From Devosia soli (GTDB lineage: Bacteria; Pseudomonadota; Alphaproteobacteria; Rhizobiales; Devosiaceae): DNA of 64,000 nucleotides. The translations under genes were made by a program, and so were the position numbers. This document shows, piece by piece, positions 8,247 through 18,202 of this stretch. The notes under the pieces are model-generated. The model ran no database searches. It was given only the letters and a program-made list of their open reading frames with translations, and was not told where the DNA came from. The stretch lies in NCBI RefSeq assembly GCF_000970455.1, contig NZ_LAJG01000042.1, forward strand, positions 248,001 through 312,000. Reading direction: 5' to 3'. Position 1 is the stretch's first letter; every line of letters begins with the position of its first letter.

Positions 8247-8798
8247 TCAGTTCTGTCTTGCGGCCGGTTTTCGTCCCAGCCCCAAAAGATCGAGGATCAG
8301 CAGGATGACGCCGAGTGTGATCGCCATATCGGCGATGTTGAAGATGTAGAACGACCAGCTTCCATAATGAAAATGGAAGAAGTCTGCGACCGCGCCGAAG
8401 ATCAATCGGTCAAGCGCGTTGGATAATGCCCCGCCGATACAGAAGGCGAGCCCGAGCCGCACCATCGGCGCATCGGTCCGCCACCACCAGACCGAGAGAC
8501 CGACAATGGCGACCATCATGATCGCGCCGAGCGTCCAGACCGGCAGGCCATCGAGAAGGCCATAGGAAATGCCGGTGTTCCAGACGAGGACGTAGTCGAA
8601 AAATGGCGTCACCGGCGTGATCTCGCCGCCGCGCCAGCCGGTCATCGAAAACGGCACGTAGTTGGAAAAGATCTCGACGCAGTTCGCCTGGCCGATGGCA
8701 TAGCAATCGGCAGCAATGTGATAGCCCTTTTGCGCCCGGTCGATGCCGAAGGCGAGGACCGCTGCGACGAGAGAAGTGTAGGTGGCGGTTGCTTTCAA
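8247..8798 (-). CDS. lspA: Lipoprotein signal peptidase LspA
   Basis: A 183-residue inner-membrane aspartic protease that removes signal peptides from diacylglyceryl-modified prolipoproteins. Four hydrophobic segments are seen. The two catalytic Asp residues fall in the conserved NALDRLIFGAVADFF block and in the FNIADMAI block. It follows ileS in the same direction, the classic ileS-lspA pairing, but a repeat element fills the gap between them. Confidence 0.94.
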   Translation of the reverse strand: MKATATYTSLVAAVLAFGIDRAQKGYHIAADCYAIGQANCVEIFSNYVPFSMTGWRGGEITPVTPFFDYVLVWNTGISYGLLDGLPVWTLGAIMMVAIVGLSVWWWRTDAPMVRLGLAFCIGGALSNALDRLIFGAVADFFHFHYGSWSFYIFNIADMAITLGVILLILDLLGLGRKPAARQN

Positions 8799-8814
8799 TG
8801 CGCTCTCCGTCTTC

Positions 8815-8930
8815 CCCTTCTCCCCTTGTGAGAGAAGGTGGCGCGCAGCGCCGGATGAGGGGTAAGCGGTGCTCGGGAAATACCCCTCACCCGCCTTAGG
8901 GTGCCCTCTCCCACAGGGGAGAGGGCGAAA
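8815..8930. repeat. Inverted-repeat intergenic element, family A
   Basis: Nested inverted repeats fill the ileS-lspA gap. The inner arms are TGAGGGGTA (8856-8864) and TACCCCTCA (8881-8889). The outer halves are CT-rich hairpins at about 8816-8838 and 8904-8925 (CCCTCTCC, four-base loop, GGAGAGGG). The pattern resembles palindromic elements common between alphaproteobacterial genes. It could also weaken transcription from ileS into lspA. Confidence 0.65.
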
Positions 8931-8947
8931 GAGCCAAGCTCCGTCGC

Positions 8948-11923
8948 TTATGAAACCCCTGCCGCCGCCAATTCACGCAGCGCCTGCGCATCGCGCAGGG
9001 TCACGTCGGGATAGTCCGGATCGGTCCCGACCTCGGGCAAGACTTTCCAGGACCGGGCACAGCGCTTGCCTTCGGCGAGCCCCGGCATCACCGAGACGCC
9101 TGGCACTTCGTCGAGCCGGAATGCTTCTGTCGGACCTTCTGCCTGCTTGACCACAATGGCCGAGGTAATCGCGATCTCGGCAAGGTCCTCGCCCTCGAGC
9201 GCTACGACATAGCGCGGATCGGCGATGAACACCGTCGGCGCCGCTTCCAGCGACGAGCCGATCCGCTTCTCACGCCGCTCGATTTCGAGCGAGCCGGTGA
9301 CGACGCGGCGGACGGCACGGATAAGCTGCCACTTCTCGGCCAGCTGTTCGTCAAGCCACTCGGTCGGAACGTCCGGGAAGAGCCGCAGATGCACGCTCTC
9401 GGTCTCACCCGGATGCCGTTCCAGCCAGCATTCTTCCATGGTGAATACCAGGATCGGCGCCAGCCATGCCGTGAGCGCATTGAACAGGTGATCGAGCACG
9501 GTCAGCGCCGAACGCCGCTTCACCGACGAGATCGGATCGCAATAAAGCGTGTCCTTGCGGATATCGAAATAGAACGCCGAAAGCTCGATGTTCATGAAAT
9601 TGGTCAGCAGCGAGACCACCTTGCGGTAGTCATATTCCTTGTACGCCGCGCGCACGCCCGCATCGAGCTGCGCCAGCCGGTGCAGCATCAGCCGCTCAAG
9701 CTCGGGCATATCGCGGAAATCGACGACGTCATCGGCCTTGAAATGCGCCAGATTACCCAAGAGCCAACGCAGCGTGTTGCGCAGCTTGCGATAGCTGTCG
9801 ACGGTCGTCTGGATGATTTCCTTGCCCAGCCGCAGGTCTTCCGAATAATCGGAGGACGCCACCCAGAGCCGCAGGATATCGGCGCCGTATTGCTTGATGA
9901 TGTCCTGCGGGGCAACGGTATTGCCCAGGGACTTGCTCATCTTCTTGCCTTCGCCATCCATGGTGAAACCATGAGTGAGAACGCTGTCATAGGGCGCATA
10001 GCCATTGGTCGCGCACGATTCAAGCAGCGACGAATGGAACCAGCCACGATGCTGATCCGAGCCTTCGAGATACATCGAGGCCGGAAATTTGAGATGCGGC
10101 CACTTCTGCTTGTTGCGCAGCACGAAGGCATGGGTCGAACCGCTGTCGAACCAGACGTCGAGCACGTCAGTCACCATCTCATAGTCGTCGGCTTTGTAGT
10201 CCGAGCCGAGATAGCGCTCTGCAGCACCCGGCTTATACCAGGCGTCCGCACCCTCTTCCTCAAAGCTCTGGGCGATGCGGTGATTGACCGCTTCGTCGCG
10301 CAGAATTTCCGAAGTTTCCTTGTGCACGAAAACCGTGATCGGCACGCCCCAGGCGCGCTGACGCGACAGAACCCAATCGGGCCGGTCGGCGATCATGGCG
10401 CGGATACGGTTCTGGCCCGCTGCGGGATAGAATTTGGTCTTGTCGATGGCGTTGAGCGCACGCACGCGCAAAGTGTCGCCCGCCGCGCCCTCGATGTCCT
10501 TGTCCATATAGACAAACCATTGCGGCGTATTGCGATAGATCACCGGCTTCTTGGACCGCCAGGAATGCGGATACTGGTGCTTTACGCGGCCACGGGCAAT
10601 GATATTGCCGTGCTCGGCCAGCGCCGTAATGACGCGCTGGTTGGCGTCGCCCTTCTTGCCATTGTCGTCGATAACGCGCGCGCCCTCAAAGCCCGGCGCG
10701 TCCTTGGTGTAAAAACCATCATCGCCGACGACATAGGGGATAGCCGGATCGACGCCGCGATCCTGCAACAGGCGCGTCGATTCCATCCAGATCCCGAAGT
10801 CGTCGAGACCATGGCCGGGCGCGGTATGGACAAAGCCGGTACCGGCATCGTCGGTCACATGCTCGCCATCGAGCAGGGGCACGTCAAAATTGTAGCCGCC
10901 GCCAAAACCGCGCAGCGGATGGTATGCCGCGATACCCGAGAGAACCGAAGCCGGAACGGTCTGCAGCCGAACGTTGCCGATCACCTTTGACTTGGCAAAG
11001 ACCTCGGCTGCCAGCTTGTCGGCGATGATCAGCTTGTCGCCCACCTTGGCCCAGTTTTCGGCCGGCGCTTCGGTGATCTCATAAAGGCCATAGGCAATCT
11101 TGCTCGAAAACGAGATCGCGCGGTTGGCTGGAATCGTCCATGGCGTCGTCGTCCAGATGACGACACTTGCGTCTGTCAGGTGCTCGCGATGCGCAATCAC
11201 CTCGTCGGTGTCCTTGCCATCAACGGTCTGGATGCGCGAAACCGGGAATTTCACCCAGATCGTATCGCTCTCATAATCGGCATATTCGATCTCGGCTTCG
11301 GCCAGCGCCGTGCGCTCGACCACCGACCACATCACGGGCTTACTCCCGCGATAAAGCTGGCCCGACATCGACACCTTCATCAGCTCGCGCGCGATCTGCG
11401 CTTCGGCGTCAAAGCTCATCGTCAGGTAGGGGTTGTCCCATTCGCCAAGCACGCCGAGGCGCTTAAATTCTTCGCGCTGGATGTCGACCCAGCTTTCAGC
11501 GAACGAGCGGCATTCCTGGCGGAATTCCACTACCGGAACCTCGTTCTTGTCCTTGCCCTTGGCGCGGTACTGCTCTTCGATCTTCCATTCGATCGGCAGG
11601 CCGTGACAATCCCAGCCGGGGATATAGGCGGAGTTGTAGCCGAGCATCTGCATGGACCGGGAAACCAGGTCCTTCAGCGTCTTGTTGAGCGCATGCCCGA
11701 TATGGATATTGCCATTGGCATAGGGCGGGCCGTCATGGAGCGTAAAGAGCGGCCGGTCCTTGGCCTGCTCGCGCTGGAGCGCATAAATGTCCATGTCCTG
11801 CCAGCGCTTGAGCCAGATCGGCTCGCGATCGGGCAGGCCCGCGCGCATTGGAAACTCGGTTTCGGGCAGGAAGAGCGTGGCCGAATAATCTCTTTCGGTC
11901 GCGCTTGAAGCGGTATCGGTCAT
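8948..11923 (-). CDS. ileS: Isoleucine-tRNA ligase
   Basis: A 991-residue class I aminoacyl-tRNA synthetase that charges tRNA-Ile. The ATP motifs [10 protein letters not shown] (near residue 75) and KMSKSLGN (near 630) are present, with a CP1 editing domain between ([10 protein letters not shown] before it, [13 protein letters not shown] within it). The C-terminus has the Ile-specific anticodon domain but no obvious zinc finger. The ATG at 11923 ([14 protein letters not shown]) is preferred over the upstream extension. Length fits the family. Confidence 0.97.
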   Translation of the reverse strand: MTDTASSATERDYSATLFLPETEFPMRAGLPDREPIWLKRWQDMDIYALQREQAKDRPLFTLHDGPPYANGNIHIGHALNKTLKDLVSRSMQMLGYNSAYIPGWDCHGLPIEWKIEEQYRAKGKDKNEVPVVEFRQECRSFAESWVDIQREEFKRLGVLGEWDNPYLTMSFDAEAQIARELMKVSMSGQLYRGSKPVMWSVVERTALAEAEIEYADYESDTIWVKFPVSRIQTVDGKDTDEVIAHREHLTDASVVIWTTTPWTIPANRAISFSSKIAYGLYEITEAPAENWAKVGDKLIIADKLAAEVFAKSKVIGNVRLQTVPASVLSGIAAYHPLRGFGGGYNFDVPLLDGEHVTDDAGTGFVHTAPGHGLDDFGIWMESTRLLQDRGVDPAIPYVVGDDGFYTKDAPGFEGARVIDDNGKKGDANQRVITALAEHGNIIARGRVKHQYPHSWRSKKPVIYRNTPQWFVYMDKDIEGAAGDTLRVRALNAIDKTKFYPAAGQNRIRAMIADRPDWVLSRQRAWGVPITVFVHKETSEILRDEAVNHRIAQSFEEEGADAWYKPGAAERYLGSDYKADDYEMVTDVLDVWFDSGSTHAFVLRNKQKWPHLKFPASMYLEGSDQHRGWFHSSLLESCATNGYAPYDSVLTHGFTMDGEGKKMSKSLGNTVAPQDIIKQYGADILRLWVASSDYSEDLRLGKEIIQTTVDSYRKLRNTLRWLLGNLAHFKADDVVDFRDMPELERLMLHRLAQLDAGVRAAYKEYDYRKVVSLLTNFMNIELSAFYFDIRKDTLYCDPISSVKRRSALTVLDHLFNALTAWLAPILVFTMEECWLERHPGETESVHLRLFPDVPTEWLDEQLAEKWQLIRAVRRVVTGSLEIERREKRIGSSLEAAPTVFIADPRYVVALEGEDLAEIAITSAIVVKQAEGPTEAFRLDEVPGVSVMPGLAEGKRCARSWKVLPEVGTDPDYPDVTLRDAQALRELAAAGVS

Positions 11924-11998
11924 GGATCGGCGTTTCGTTCGGAAGAAGTGCGCGCCTTTTAGCAAGGTGACGCCCATGGGGCAAAGGGTGATTTACCT

Positions 11999-13180
11999 TC
12001 AGCCGATCAGCGGCAGGAGACGTTCGCGCGTGATGACGCCGATATCGCCAAAAAGGTCATCGCCCAACCGCATGGCCACGCCCCGCGCATGGGAAGATAC
12101 CGCGTCGTCGCGATAGGCTGCTTCGATCACCCCGGCGATGTCGTCTGTCCTCTTCATGCTCGGCCCGATAATACTGACCGGCGCCAGCGCAGCCGCCTTT
12201 CTGGCATGAAAAAGATGCTCGAGATGCTGCGGAATGGCAATTTGCCCAAATCCCATGCCGAGCCCAAGGCACAGCGAACCATGCTGTCCCGAGTGGATCA
12301 TCAACCGCGTGCGCCGGCCGATATCCTCAACCGGCACTGGCGCTGGCTCGACCACAACCCCAGCCGATGCGAAGCGCGTCTTCATCTCTCCATCTGCACC
12401 TGGGAGGAAGGCGCGCATCGGCAGCCCGAGGCCCAAGACCGCGTCGACAAGTGCTTCGTTTTCGGTCTCTCTCGTTGAAAAATAGACAAAGATCTCTTCG
12501 CCGCTCCCGTCGGGCCGCGGCAATTTTTCGTTGAGCGGCGGCAGCAGTGGCGCCGCTCTCATCCCATCATAGGGATCAAGGCCCGCGATAGTGCGCGGCA
12601 TGGCGCCTCCCCCACTGTAAATATCGGAGAGGTGTTGCAGCGGCGCGGACCCAAAATGCCGGAGCGCGCGGTTCACCGCGTCGAGCAGTTCGCCCTCGTC
12701 ATAAATAGAAATTGCATATTCAGGCAGCAGCACCGGAAAACGCTCAAGCCCACTGGGTGGCACGGAGTAGCCCGTCCCCACAGCGATAGAGGGAATGCCG
12801 GCAATCAAGGCGGCCAATTGCGCGCAGGGCGCAAAATCGGCCACGACCATTCGGCTCTGCCGTGCCCTGATCACCGCGAGCCACCAGCCGATCTGGGTGA
12901 TCAGAAATTGCGGATCCCAAAAATTCAGATCGCCGAGAAAATCGCCCCAGGTTGCGGTATGCGGATTGCCCATTGCCTCGCGTCTTGCCCGGTTCGGCCA
13001 AAGCCGGGCTCCGGCAAAAACACCGTCGCAAAAGGACGCGATCTCTGCCGCATGCTCCATGCGGCAGAGGGCAGCATCGCAAATGGCGGCGGCGCCGAGT
13101 GCTTCTGCGATGACCTTTAACGTCACCACATGGCCGCGCCCGGCGCCGCCTTCCCAGGCAAGCAGAACCCGCGGTGCCAT
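11999..13180 (-). CDS. GT-B-fold glycosyltransferase-like protein
   Basis: A 393-residue protein with the look of a UDP-glycosyltransferase (GT1-like): an N-terminal glycine-rich loop GGAGRGHV near residue 11, and a C-terminal donor-site-like block HSGQHGSLCLGLGMGF followed by IPQHLEHLFHA. No acceptor or sugar can be assigned. It starts three bases after the stop of the proline-rich secreted protein, so the two form an operon. I call the fold with moderate confidence and no precise function. Confidence 0.7.
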   Translation of the reverse strand: MAPRVLLAWEGGAGRGHVVTLKVIAEALGAAAICDAALCRMEHAAEIASFCDGVFAGARLWPNRARREAMGNPHTATWGDFLGDLNFWDPQFLITQIGWWLAVIRARQSRMVVADFAPCAQLAALIAGIPSIAVGTGYSVPPSGLERFPVLLPEYAISIYDEGELLDAVNRALRHFGSAPLQHLSDIYSGGGAMPRTIAGLDPYDGMRAAPLLPPLNEKLPRPDGSGEEIFVYFSTRETENEALVDAVLGLGLPMRAFLPGADGEMKTRFASAGVVVEPAPVPVEDIGRRTRLMIHSGQHGSLCLGLGMGFGQIAIPQHLEHLFHARKAAALAPVSIIGPSMKRTDDIAGVIEAAYRDDAVSSHARGVAMRLGDDLFGDIGVITRERLLPLIG

Positions 13181-13183
13181 GGC

Positions 13184-13570
13184 TTATGTCGCGTAGCAGG
13201 ACCCGCAGGCACAGGGATCGGGCGCTGGCGGCGGTGGCGGTGGCGGCTCGACAACCGGGGGCGGTGGCGGCTCGGCCACGACGACCGGCGGCACAGGCGG
13301 CGCTGGGGGCGCAGGAGGAGCTGGCGGCGCCACTGGCTGACTGTCGCTACCCCCTGTCGACTGGATAGACCCAAACGGCCCCGGCACCCGGTTCGGCTGG
13401 CAGTTAGCCTTATGGTCGGCGGGCGAACTCAGCATCATGTCGAGGCATTCGAAAAAGTGGTGCACCTCGCGGCGCACATTCTCGACGGCATAGCCCGGCA
13501 CCGTGCTGACGCTGGCCAGCAAAATGCCCATAAGCCAGGCATAGGGCCTATGCTTTCTTCTCAAAGTCAT
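13184..13570 (-). CDS. Secreted proline-rich protein of unknown function (128 aa)
   Basis: Residues 1-28 look like a signal peptide (basic start, WLMGILLASVS core, cleavage near GYA). The mature part has two early Cys residues (HFFECLD, KANCQ), then a Ser/Gly linker. Residues about 78-117 are almost only Pro, Ala and Val (APPAPP and EPPPPPVVEPP runs), ending in a cysteine cluster (CACGSC). This resembles a periplasm- or wall-spanning stalk with a C-terminal disulfide or metal-binding tip. No family is recognised. It is the first gene of an operon with the glycosyltransferase-like gene and is divergent from the LuxR-type regulator. Confidence 0.7.
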   Translation of the reverse strand: MTLRRKHRPYAWLMGILLASVSTVPGYAVENVRREVHHFFECLDMMLSSPADHKANCQPNRVPGPFGSIQSTGGSDSQPVAPPAPPAPPAPPVPPVVVAEPPPPPVVEPPPPPPPAPDPCACGSCYAT

Positions 13571-13702
13571 CGTTTAACACTCCCGGTCCGAAACGAGCCT
13601 GCGCTGGAGGTAGCGTCGGTCACCCCTTCGATTGACCGGACTTTTTTATTGGCCCATGCTGGCGTGGACATCGAACAGACGTTCGATGCGGAGCGTGGCG
13701 TG

Positions 13703-14779
13703 ATGGCCGGTATCGACGCGATCATCGGGACCATAAGGCAGGCTGCCGAGGACGATGCGGCTTGGCCTGCAATGCTGGAGCATTTGTCCGATTATCTCGG
13801 CGTCGTTGAAGCGACGCTCGGTGGCGGCATTGCCGGCGCTGCCCCAGAAATCCTCGCGCCGCGCACAGATCCCGCCCAGATCGCGCGCTATTTTTCGACC
13901 TATGCTCCGCGCAACATGCTTATGCGTTTCATGCTGTCCCAAAGCCCGGGGCAACTCGTCGTCGATGAAGCCATGGCCGACTTCGACGGCTTCGTGAGAG
14001 ACAGCTTTTATAACGAGTGGTGCGTCCCGCAGGGCTATCGCCGCGGCGCCGGCCTCGTCCTCACCACACAAAATGGCTGGGCTGGCGCGTTGATGCTCAA
14101 TTCCCGCGCTCCGCTCGAAACTGATCAGATCGCGCGCTTCGAAGCCATTCTCCCCACCGTCCAGCAAGCGCTCGAAACCAATACGCTGCTGCGCCGGTTC
14201 CGTGGCCTTGCCCGGTCGAGCCTCGATGTCCTCGATCTCTCGGGCCAGGCGGCCATCCTGCTTGATGGCCGTGGCCTCTTGCTCGACGCCAATGCCGGCG
14301 CCGCTACTCTTCTGGAAAGCGGCCGCCTCGTTCTCCGCCAGCGGCGTCTCGGCTGTGCCGATGGGGCGGCAGACCGGCGCCTGTCGCGCTTGCTCGCCCT
14401 ATGCCTTTCCGCGCCCGACCATAGTTCCGGCGGGCGGCTCGATGTCCCGACGCCGCATGGCGTACTTTCGGTGCACTGCGCGCCCTATCCCGGTAGCCGG
14501 CTTTTCCCCTCAGAGAGACGGCCGGCCGTGATCGTGATCATCACCGATCCTCAGCAAAAGCTGCGCCAAAAACTGCTCGCCCTGCGCCAGAAATTCGGCC
14601 TTACCACCGCCGAAGCCGAACTGACGCTAGCGCTTGTCGAAACCGGTAGTCGCAAGACCGCCGCTGCCGATCGCGGCGTCTCCGACGCCACCGCGCGGGC
14701 TCAATTGACCAGCATTTTCGACAAGACCGGCGTACGTCGGCAGACAGACCTCGTCCGCCTGGTCCTCGAAAGCGATTAG
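13703..14779 (+). CDS. LuxR-family HTH transcriptional regulator
   Basis: A 358-residue regulator with a C-terminal LuxR-type helix-turn-helix (LTTAEAELTLALVETGSRKTAAADRG, then ATARAQLTSIFDKTGVRRQT). The first 290 residues resemble no autoinducer domain I recognise and may be PAS/GAF-like. The ATG at 13703 is chosen because GGAG lies ten bases upstream; the longer frame towards 13130 overlaps the divergent proline-rich gene and is unlikely to be coding. Its stop overlaps the convergent ribF stop (TTAG). It may control the divergent operon, which is an inference from position only. Confidence 0.75.
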   Translation: MAGIDAIIGTIRQAAEDDAAWPAMLEHLSDYLGVVEATLGGGIAGAAPEILAPRTDPAQIARYFSTYAPRNMLMRFMLSQSPGQLVVDEAMADFDGFVRDSFYNEWCVPQGYRRGAGLVLTTQNGWAGALMLNSRAPLETDQIARFEAILPTVQQALETNTLLRRFRGLARSSLDVLDLSGQAAILLDGRGLLLDANAGAATLLESGRLVLRQRRLGCADGAADRRLSRLLALCLSAPDHSSGGRLDVPTPHGVLSVHCAPYPGSRLFPSERRPAVIVIITDPQQKLRQKLLALRQKFGLTTAEAELTLALVETGSRKTAAADRGVSDATARAQLTSIFDKTGVRRQTDLVRLVLESD

Positions 14780-15750
14780 CCGAAAAAGCCCAGATGCGTG
14801 TCGAGTACGCCAAGCGGACCGCACTCCGCAATCATCGCCCGCGCCTTGCGGCTGTCGCGATCCATGGCGGCGATGAGATCATCGAGCCCCTTGAACACTT
14901 CCTGCCCGCGGATATGCCCGACCAGCGCCACCGAAATGGTCTGGCCGTAAAGATCGCCGGAAAAATCGAAGAGATGCGTTTCAAACGGCGGCCGGTGATT
15001 GTCGAACATCGGCTTGCCATAGGCGGCAACGCCATCGAGCAGCTGCTGCCCCACCTTGGCGCGCACGGCATAGACGCCCTGGGCGAGCTGGAACCCAGCC
15101 GGGGTCATGGTGTTCGCCGTCGGATAGCCGAGTTCGCGGCCGCGCTGATCGCCCTGCACCACGCAGCCATCGAAAAACCAGTGATAGCCGAGGAGCCGAT
15201 TGGCCGCAGTGACTGCCCCTTCGGACAGGGCAGCCCGGATGCGCGAGGAGGAAATCGGCTCGTCGCCCTCGTCGACGAGATCGAGCGTTTCGACCGCAAA
15301 GTCCAGGGCCGTCCCCTGCTCGCGCAAAAAGGCCGGCGTGCCGCGGCGCTGGCGGCCGAAATGGAAGTCCGAGCCGACGATGACGCCGCGCACGCCCAGC
15401 GCCCCGACCAGCACATCGGCGACAAAGCTTTCCGCTTCCATCTGCGAAAAGGCGGTGTCGAACGGCAGAATGATGATGCCATCGAGCCCCAGCGCCTCGG
15501 CCAGCCGCGCCTTGGAGTCGCCCAGCGTCAACCGGAACATGAAGGGCGCCGGCGCAAAGACATCGCGCGGATGCGGCTCGAAGGTCAGGATCAGCGCTGG
15601 AACGCCGGCCGCCGAAGCGCGCTCGCGCAGCGCCGCGATGACCTTTTGGTGCCCTCGATGTATGCCGTCGAAATTGCCGATCGCCACATAGGCGCCCTTC
15701 AGCGCCGCAGGGAGCCCGGCATAGTCCGAGAGCCGAACGAATGTGGACAT
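14776..15750 (-). CDS. ribF: Bifunctional riboflavin kinase / FAD synthetase RibF
   Basis: A 324-residue bifunctional enzyme making FMN and FAD from riboflavin. The N-terminal nucleotidyltransferase domain shows GNFDGIHRGHQ near residue 26 and the SSSRIR motif near 180. The C-terminal kinase domain shows the family GRELGYPTAN motif and LFDFSGDLYGQ. It starts one base after the stop of the upstream HAD gene, so they are co-transcribed. Confidence 0.96.
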   Translation of the reverse strand: MSTFVRLSDYAGLPAALKGAYVAIGNFDGIHRGHQKVIAALRERASAAGVPALILTFEPHPRDVFAPAPFMFRLTLGDSKARLAEALGLDGIIILPFDTAFSQMEAESFVADVLVGALGVRGVIVGSDFHFGRQRRGTPAFLREQGTALDFAVETLDLVDEGDEPISSSRIRAALSEGAVTAANRLLGYHWFFDGCVVQGDQRGRELGYPTANTMTPAGFQLAQGVYAVRAKVGQQLLDGVAAYGKPMFDNHRPPFETHLFDFSGDLYGQTISVALVGHIRGQEVFKGLDDLIAAMDRDSRKARAMIAECGPLGVLDTHLGFFG

Positions 15751-16629
15751 TCAGGCCGACCAGGAAAGACGCGGCAAGAAGCCCGCGACCCGCGCCCGGC
15801 TCGGCGCCACGAGGTCGGCAATTGCCTGCGGATCAGGCTTGCCGAAGGCATCGAGCTCGGCGGCATGGATCGAGCCGGTGATGAAGAGCAGATCGACGCC
15901 GAACTGCGCAGCGCCCGTTGCATCGGTGCGCACGCTGTCCCCGATGGCGAGTACCCTGCTCTTGTCGAGCCCCCTGCCCGCCGCCAGCTCCGCCAGGCGA
16001 AATGCCTCTTCGTAGATCGGCTGATAGGGCTTGCCGGCCATTAGCACCATGCCGCCCATGGCTGCATAGAGATCGCCCAGCGCCCCGCCGCAATAGATGA
16101 TCTGGTCGCCATGCTCCACCACCCGGTCGGGATTGGCGCAGATCATCGGCAGCTTTCGCGAGAGCCAGAATTTGGCGCGGTCGCGATACATTTCGGGGGT
16201 ATCGTCATCGGTGTCGAGATCGGTCACGACTACCACTTCGGCCTCGTCCGGCCCGGTCCGGCGGAGATCGAACCCATCATACAAAGCGTCGTCCTCGGTT
16301 GCCGGCCCCACATGGTGGATGGCTTTGCCGCGATACTTCGAGATCATCGTCCGCGTCGCGTCCCCTGATGAGACGATGGCGTCATAGGCTTCGCGCGGCA
16401 CATTGAGCCGGTCGAGCATGGCAACGATCGGTGGGGATGGCCGCGGCGCATTGGTAATGAGCACCACCTTGCCGCCGGCGCGCCGATATTCCACCAGCCC
16501 CTCGACTGCCTCGGGGAAAGCTGCGACGCCATTGTGGATGACGCCCCAGACATCGCTCAAGACCGCATCATAGCGCCCCGCGAGATCGGCAAGGCCGGAA
16601 ATGATGGGCAGAGGCGCTGACGCGGACAT
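15751..16629 (-). CDS. HAD class IIA hydrolase (TIGR01459-like)
   Basis: A 292-residue phosphatase of the NagD-like HAD-IIA group. Motif I is changed to LSDVWGVIHNG near residue 25. Motif II VLITNAPR and the C-terminal GDSVRTDATGA block are also present. These features are typical of the TIGR01459 family, whose substrate is unknown. The ATG at 16629 is chosen because the upstream extension has no coding character. It precedes ribF with no gap, a common arrangement in Hyphomicrobiales, suggesting a role near flavin or nucleotide metabolism. Confidence 0.85.
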   Translation of the reverse strand: MSASAPLPIISGLADLAGRYDAVLSDVWGVIHNGVAAFPEAVEGLVEYRRAGGKVVLITNAPRPSPPIVAMLDRLNVPREAYDAIVSSGDATRTMISKYRGKAIHHVGPATEDDALYDGFDLRRTGPDEAEVVVVTDLDTDDDTPEMYRDRAKFWLSRKLPMICANPDRVVEHGDQIIYCGGALGDLYAAMGGMVLMAGKPYQPIYEEAFRLAELAAGRGLDKSRVLAIGDSVRTDATGAAQFGVDLLFITGSIHAAELDAFGKPDPQAIADLVAPSRARVAGFLPRLSWSA

Positions 16630-16720
16630 GGCGCTGTTCCATGTTGGAGAAAGATGCGACGAGCTATGTGGCAGTTTGCATACCGCGATCAAGCCCAAAG
16701 CGGCTTCGCGGATGGGAAAA

Positions 16721-18007
16721 TCAGACCTCGGCGCGTCGCCGGGCAGTGGCCTGGGCCGGCTGTGGCGGGGCAACGGTGCGGGTCGGCTCGAGCAGCAGAT
16801 CGGCGCGCACCGGGCCGGCGGGGGCGATGTGATTGCCCTGTACCAGCATGATTTCATTGTCGAGCAACTCGACGATCTGCCGCTCGTCGGTCACGCCGGT
16901 AGCCAGCAAGGTCATGTCGAAGCGGCCGACATAGCTGGCGATATCGGACAGATGGAAGTCGGTATAGACTTCGGGCGTGCCGATGAGGCGCTGCGCGTTG
17001 ACGCGCACCGAGCGGACGCCGATCTCGGATAGATCGGTAAAGTTGAGGCGGAGCGAACTGGCCGAGGCGAGCGAGAAACCTGCGCCACGCCGCTGGATCG
17101 CCTGCAGCGCTGGCCGCGACGATTGCAGGAGGGATTGGAAGTCCTGCTCGCCGATGAGGAAAACGAGGCCGGTTGCGATCACGCGGTTGGCGTCGAGGGT
17201 GGCAATCAGTTGCTCGAGCGCTGCACTGTCGCGCACGCTTGCGGCGCTCAATGGAATATAAAGCGTGATCGCCTGGCCGCCGGTGCGGGCGCGGCGGGCA
17301 ATGGCGACGGCTTCGTTGAGCGCCGTGCCTTCGATGCGCTGAAGAACATCCGTGCTGCCAGTCCGGGGCATGAAGTCGGCCGGCTCGGCCAGGTCGCCAT
17401 CTTCCAGCATCAGGCGGGGGATAAGATCATAGCCTGCAGGCCGGCGCTGCGGCAGGCGCGCCACCGGCTGGATATGAAACACCAGGCGCTGTTCGGAAAT
17501 CGCCTGCCGCACCAGCTCGACCGGAATGATCGGTTCGATCTCGTCTTCGGCGGGCGTCGTGGGCGCCGGAGCCGTCCGGGGCTTTTCGGCCGAAAAGCGC
17601 TCGGCAGCCAGGGCAGGATTGGGCGCAGCGGGCTTGGTGGCCTTTTCCTCAATCTCGGCAACCGCTTCGGCCACCTGGCGGATGACGGTGCCGAGGACGG
17701 AGATATCGGCCTCGATGGTTTCGAGGCGCTGGCCGGGGTTCAGTTCGGAAAGCGCGTTGATGCGGCGGCCCAGCACGGAGCCGGCCTGCGCATCGGTCGC
17801 CAGAAGCCGCGAAAGATCCTCGATGCCGCGCTCAAGACGCCGTTCGGCGCGCATCCGCAAGCGGCGTTCGGTGATGATGACGCCGATGGAAGCAGCGACA
17901 AGACCAGCGAGCACAGCCTCGGCCGGCGTGAAGGACAAGCCGAAATAGGTTGCAGCGCCTAAGGCCAACGCGGCGATAGCGATAAACAAGTAGACCAGCG
18001 CCTGCAT
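16721..18007 (-). CDS. Degenerate EAL-domain protein with N-terminal membrane helices
   Basis: A 428-residue protein. Residues 1-45 form two hydrophobic segments, 50-130 are helical and probably coiled, and about 145-420 align with an EAL (cyclic di-GMP phosphodiesterase) fold. Landmarks are LVFHIQPVARL, DLAEPADFMPR, FLIGEQDF and LVQGNHIAPAGPV. Catalytic positions are lost: Glu-Ala-Leu is Tyr-Asp-Leu (GYDLIPRL), the paired Asp is replaced near FSLASASSL, and the substrate Lys region reads SVRVN. It is therefore probably a non-enzymatic sensor or scaffold. The ATG at 18007 is preferred over an in-frame TTG at 18034. It is divergent from the sigma-54-type activator. Confidence 0.8.
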   Translation of the reverse strand: MQALVYLFIAIAALALGAATYFGLSFTPAEAVLAGLVAASIGVIITERRLRMRAERRLERGIEDLSRLLATDAQAGSVLGRRINALSELNPGQRLETIEADISVLGTVIRQVAEAVAEIEEKATKPAAPNPALAAERFSAEKPRTAPAPTTPAEDEIEPIIPVELVRQAISEQRLVFHIQPVARLPQRRPAGYDLIPRLMLEDGDLAEPADFMPRTGSTDVLQRIEGTALNEAVAIARRARTGGQAITLYIPLSAASVRDSAALEQLIATLDANRVIATGLVFLIGEQDFQSLLQSSRPALQAIQRRGAGFSLASASSLRLNFTDLSEIGVRSVRVNAQRLIGTPEVYTDFHLSDIASYVGRFDMTLLATGVTDERQIVELLDNEIMLVQGNHIAPAGPVRADLLLEPTRTVAPPQPAQATARRRAEV

Positions 18008-18202
18008 TGGCTTCCCGGATGAACTGAGCGTCAAGATTCGGCCTATCCGTCATACCATCGCCAATGTGACGGAAAAAGCACTGAGAGGCGATCCTACAGG
18101 TAAAGAACGGATTATTTACCCTGTTCGTCAACACTCATGCCGAACACCGAGGTCGGATTGGCACCGATCCGGTGACCGGCGAAGTACTGGGATTTGGTCG
18201 TA

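Noticed and set aside
9389..10990. A 533-codon open frame on the plus strand opposite ileS
   Set aside because: Shadow frame of ileS, with no family similarity.
13130..13702. N-terminal extension of the LuxR-type gene into 13130-13702
   Set aside because: It overlaps the divergent proline-rich gene, and a better ATG with GGAG lies at 13703.
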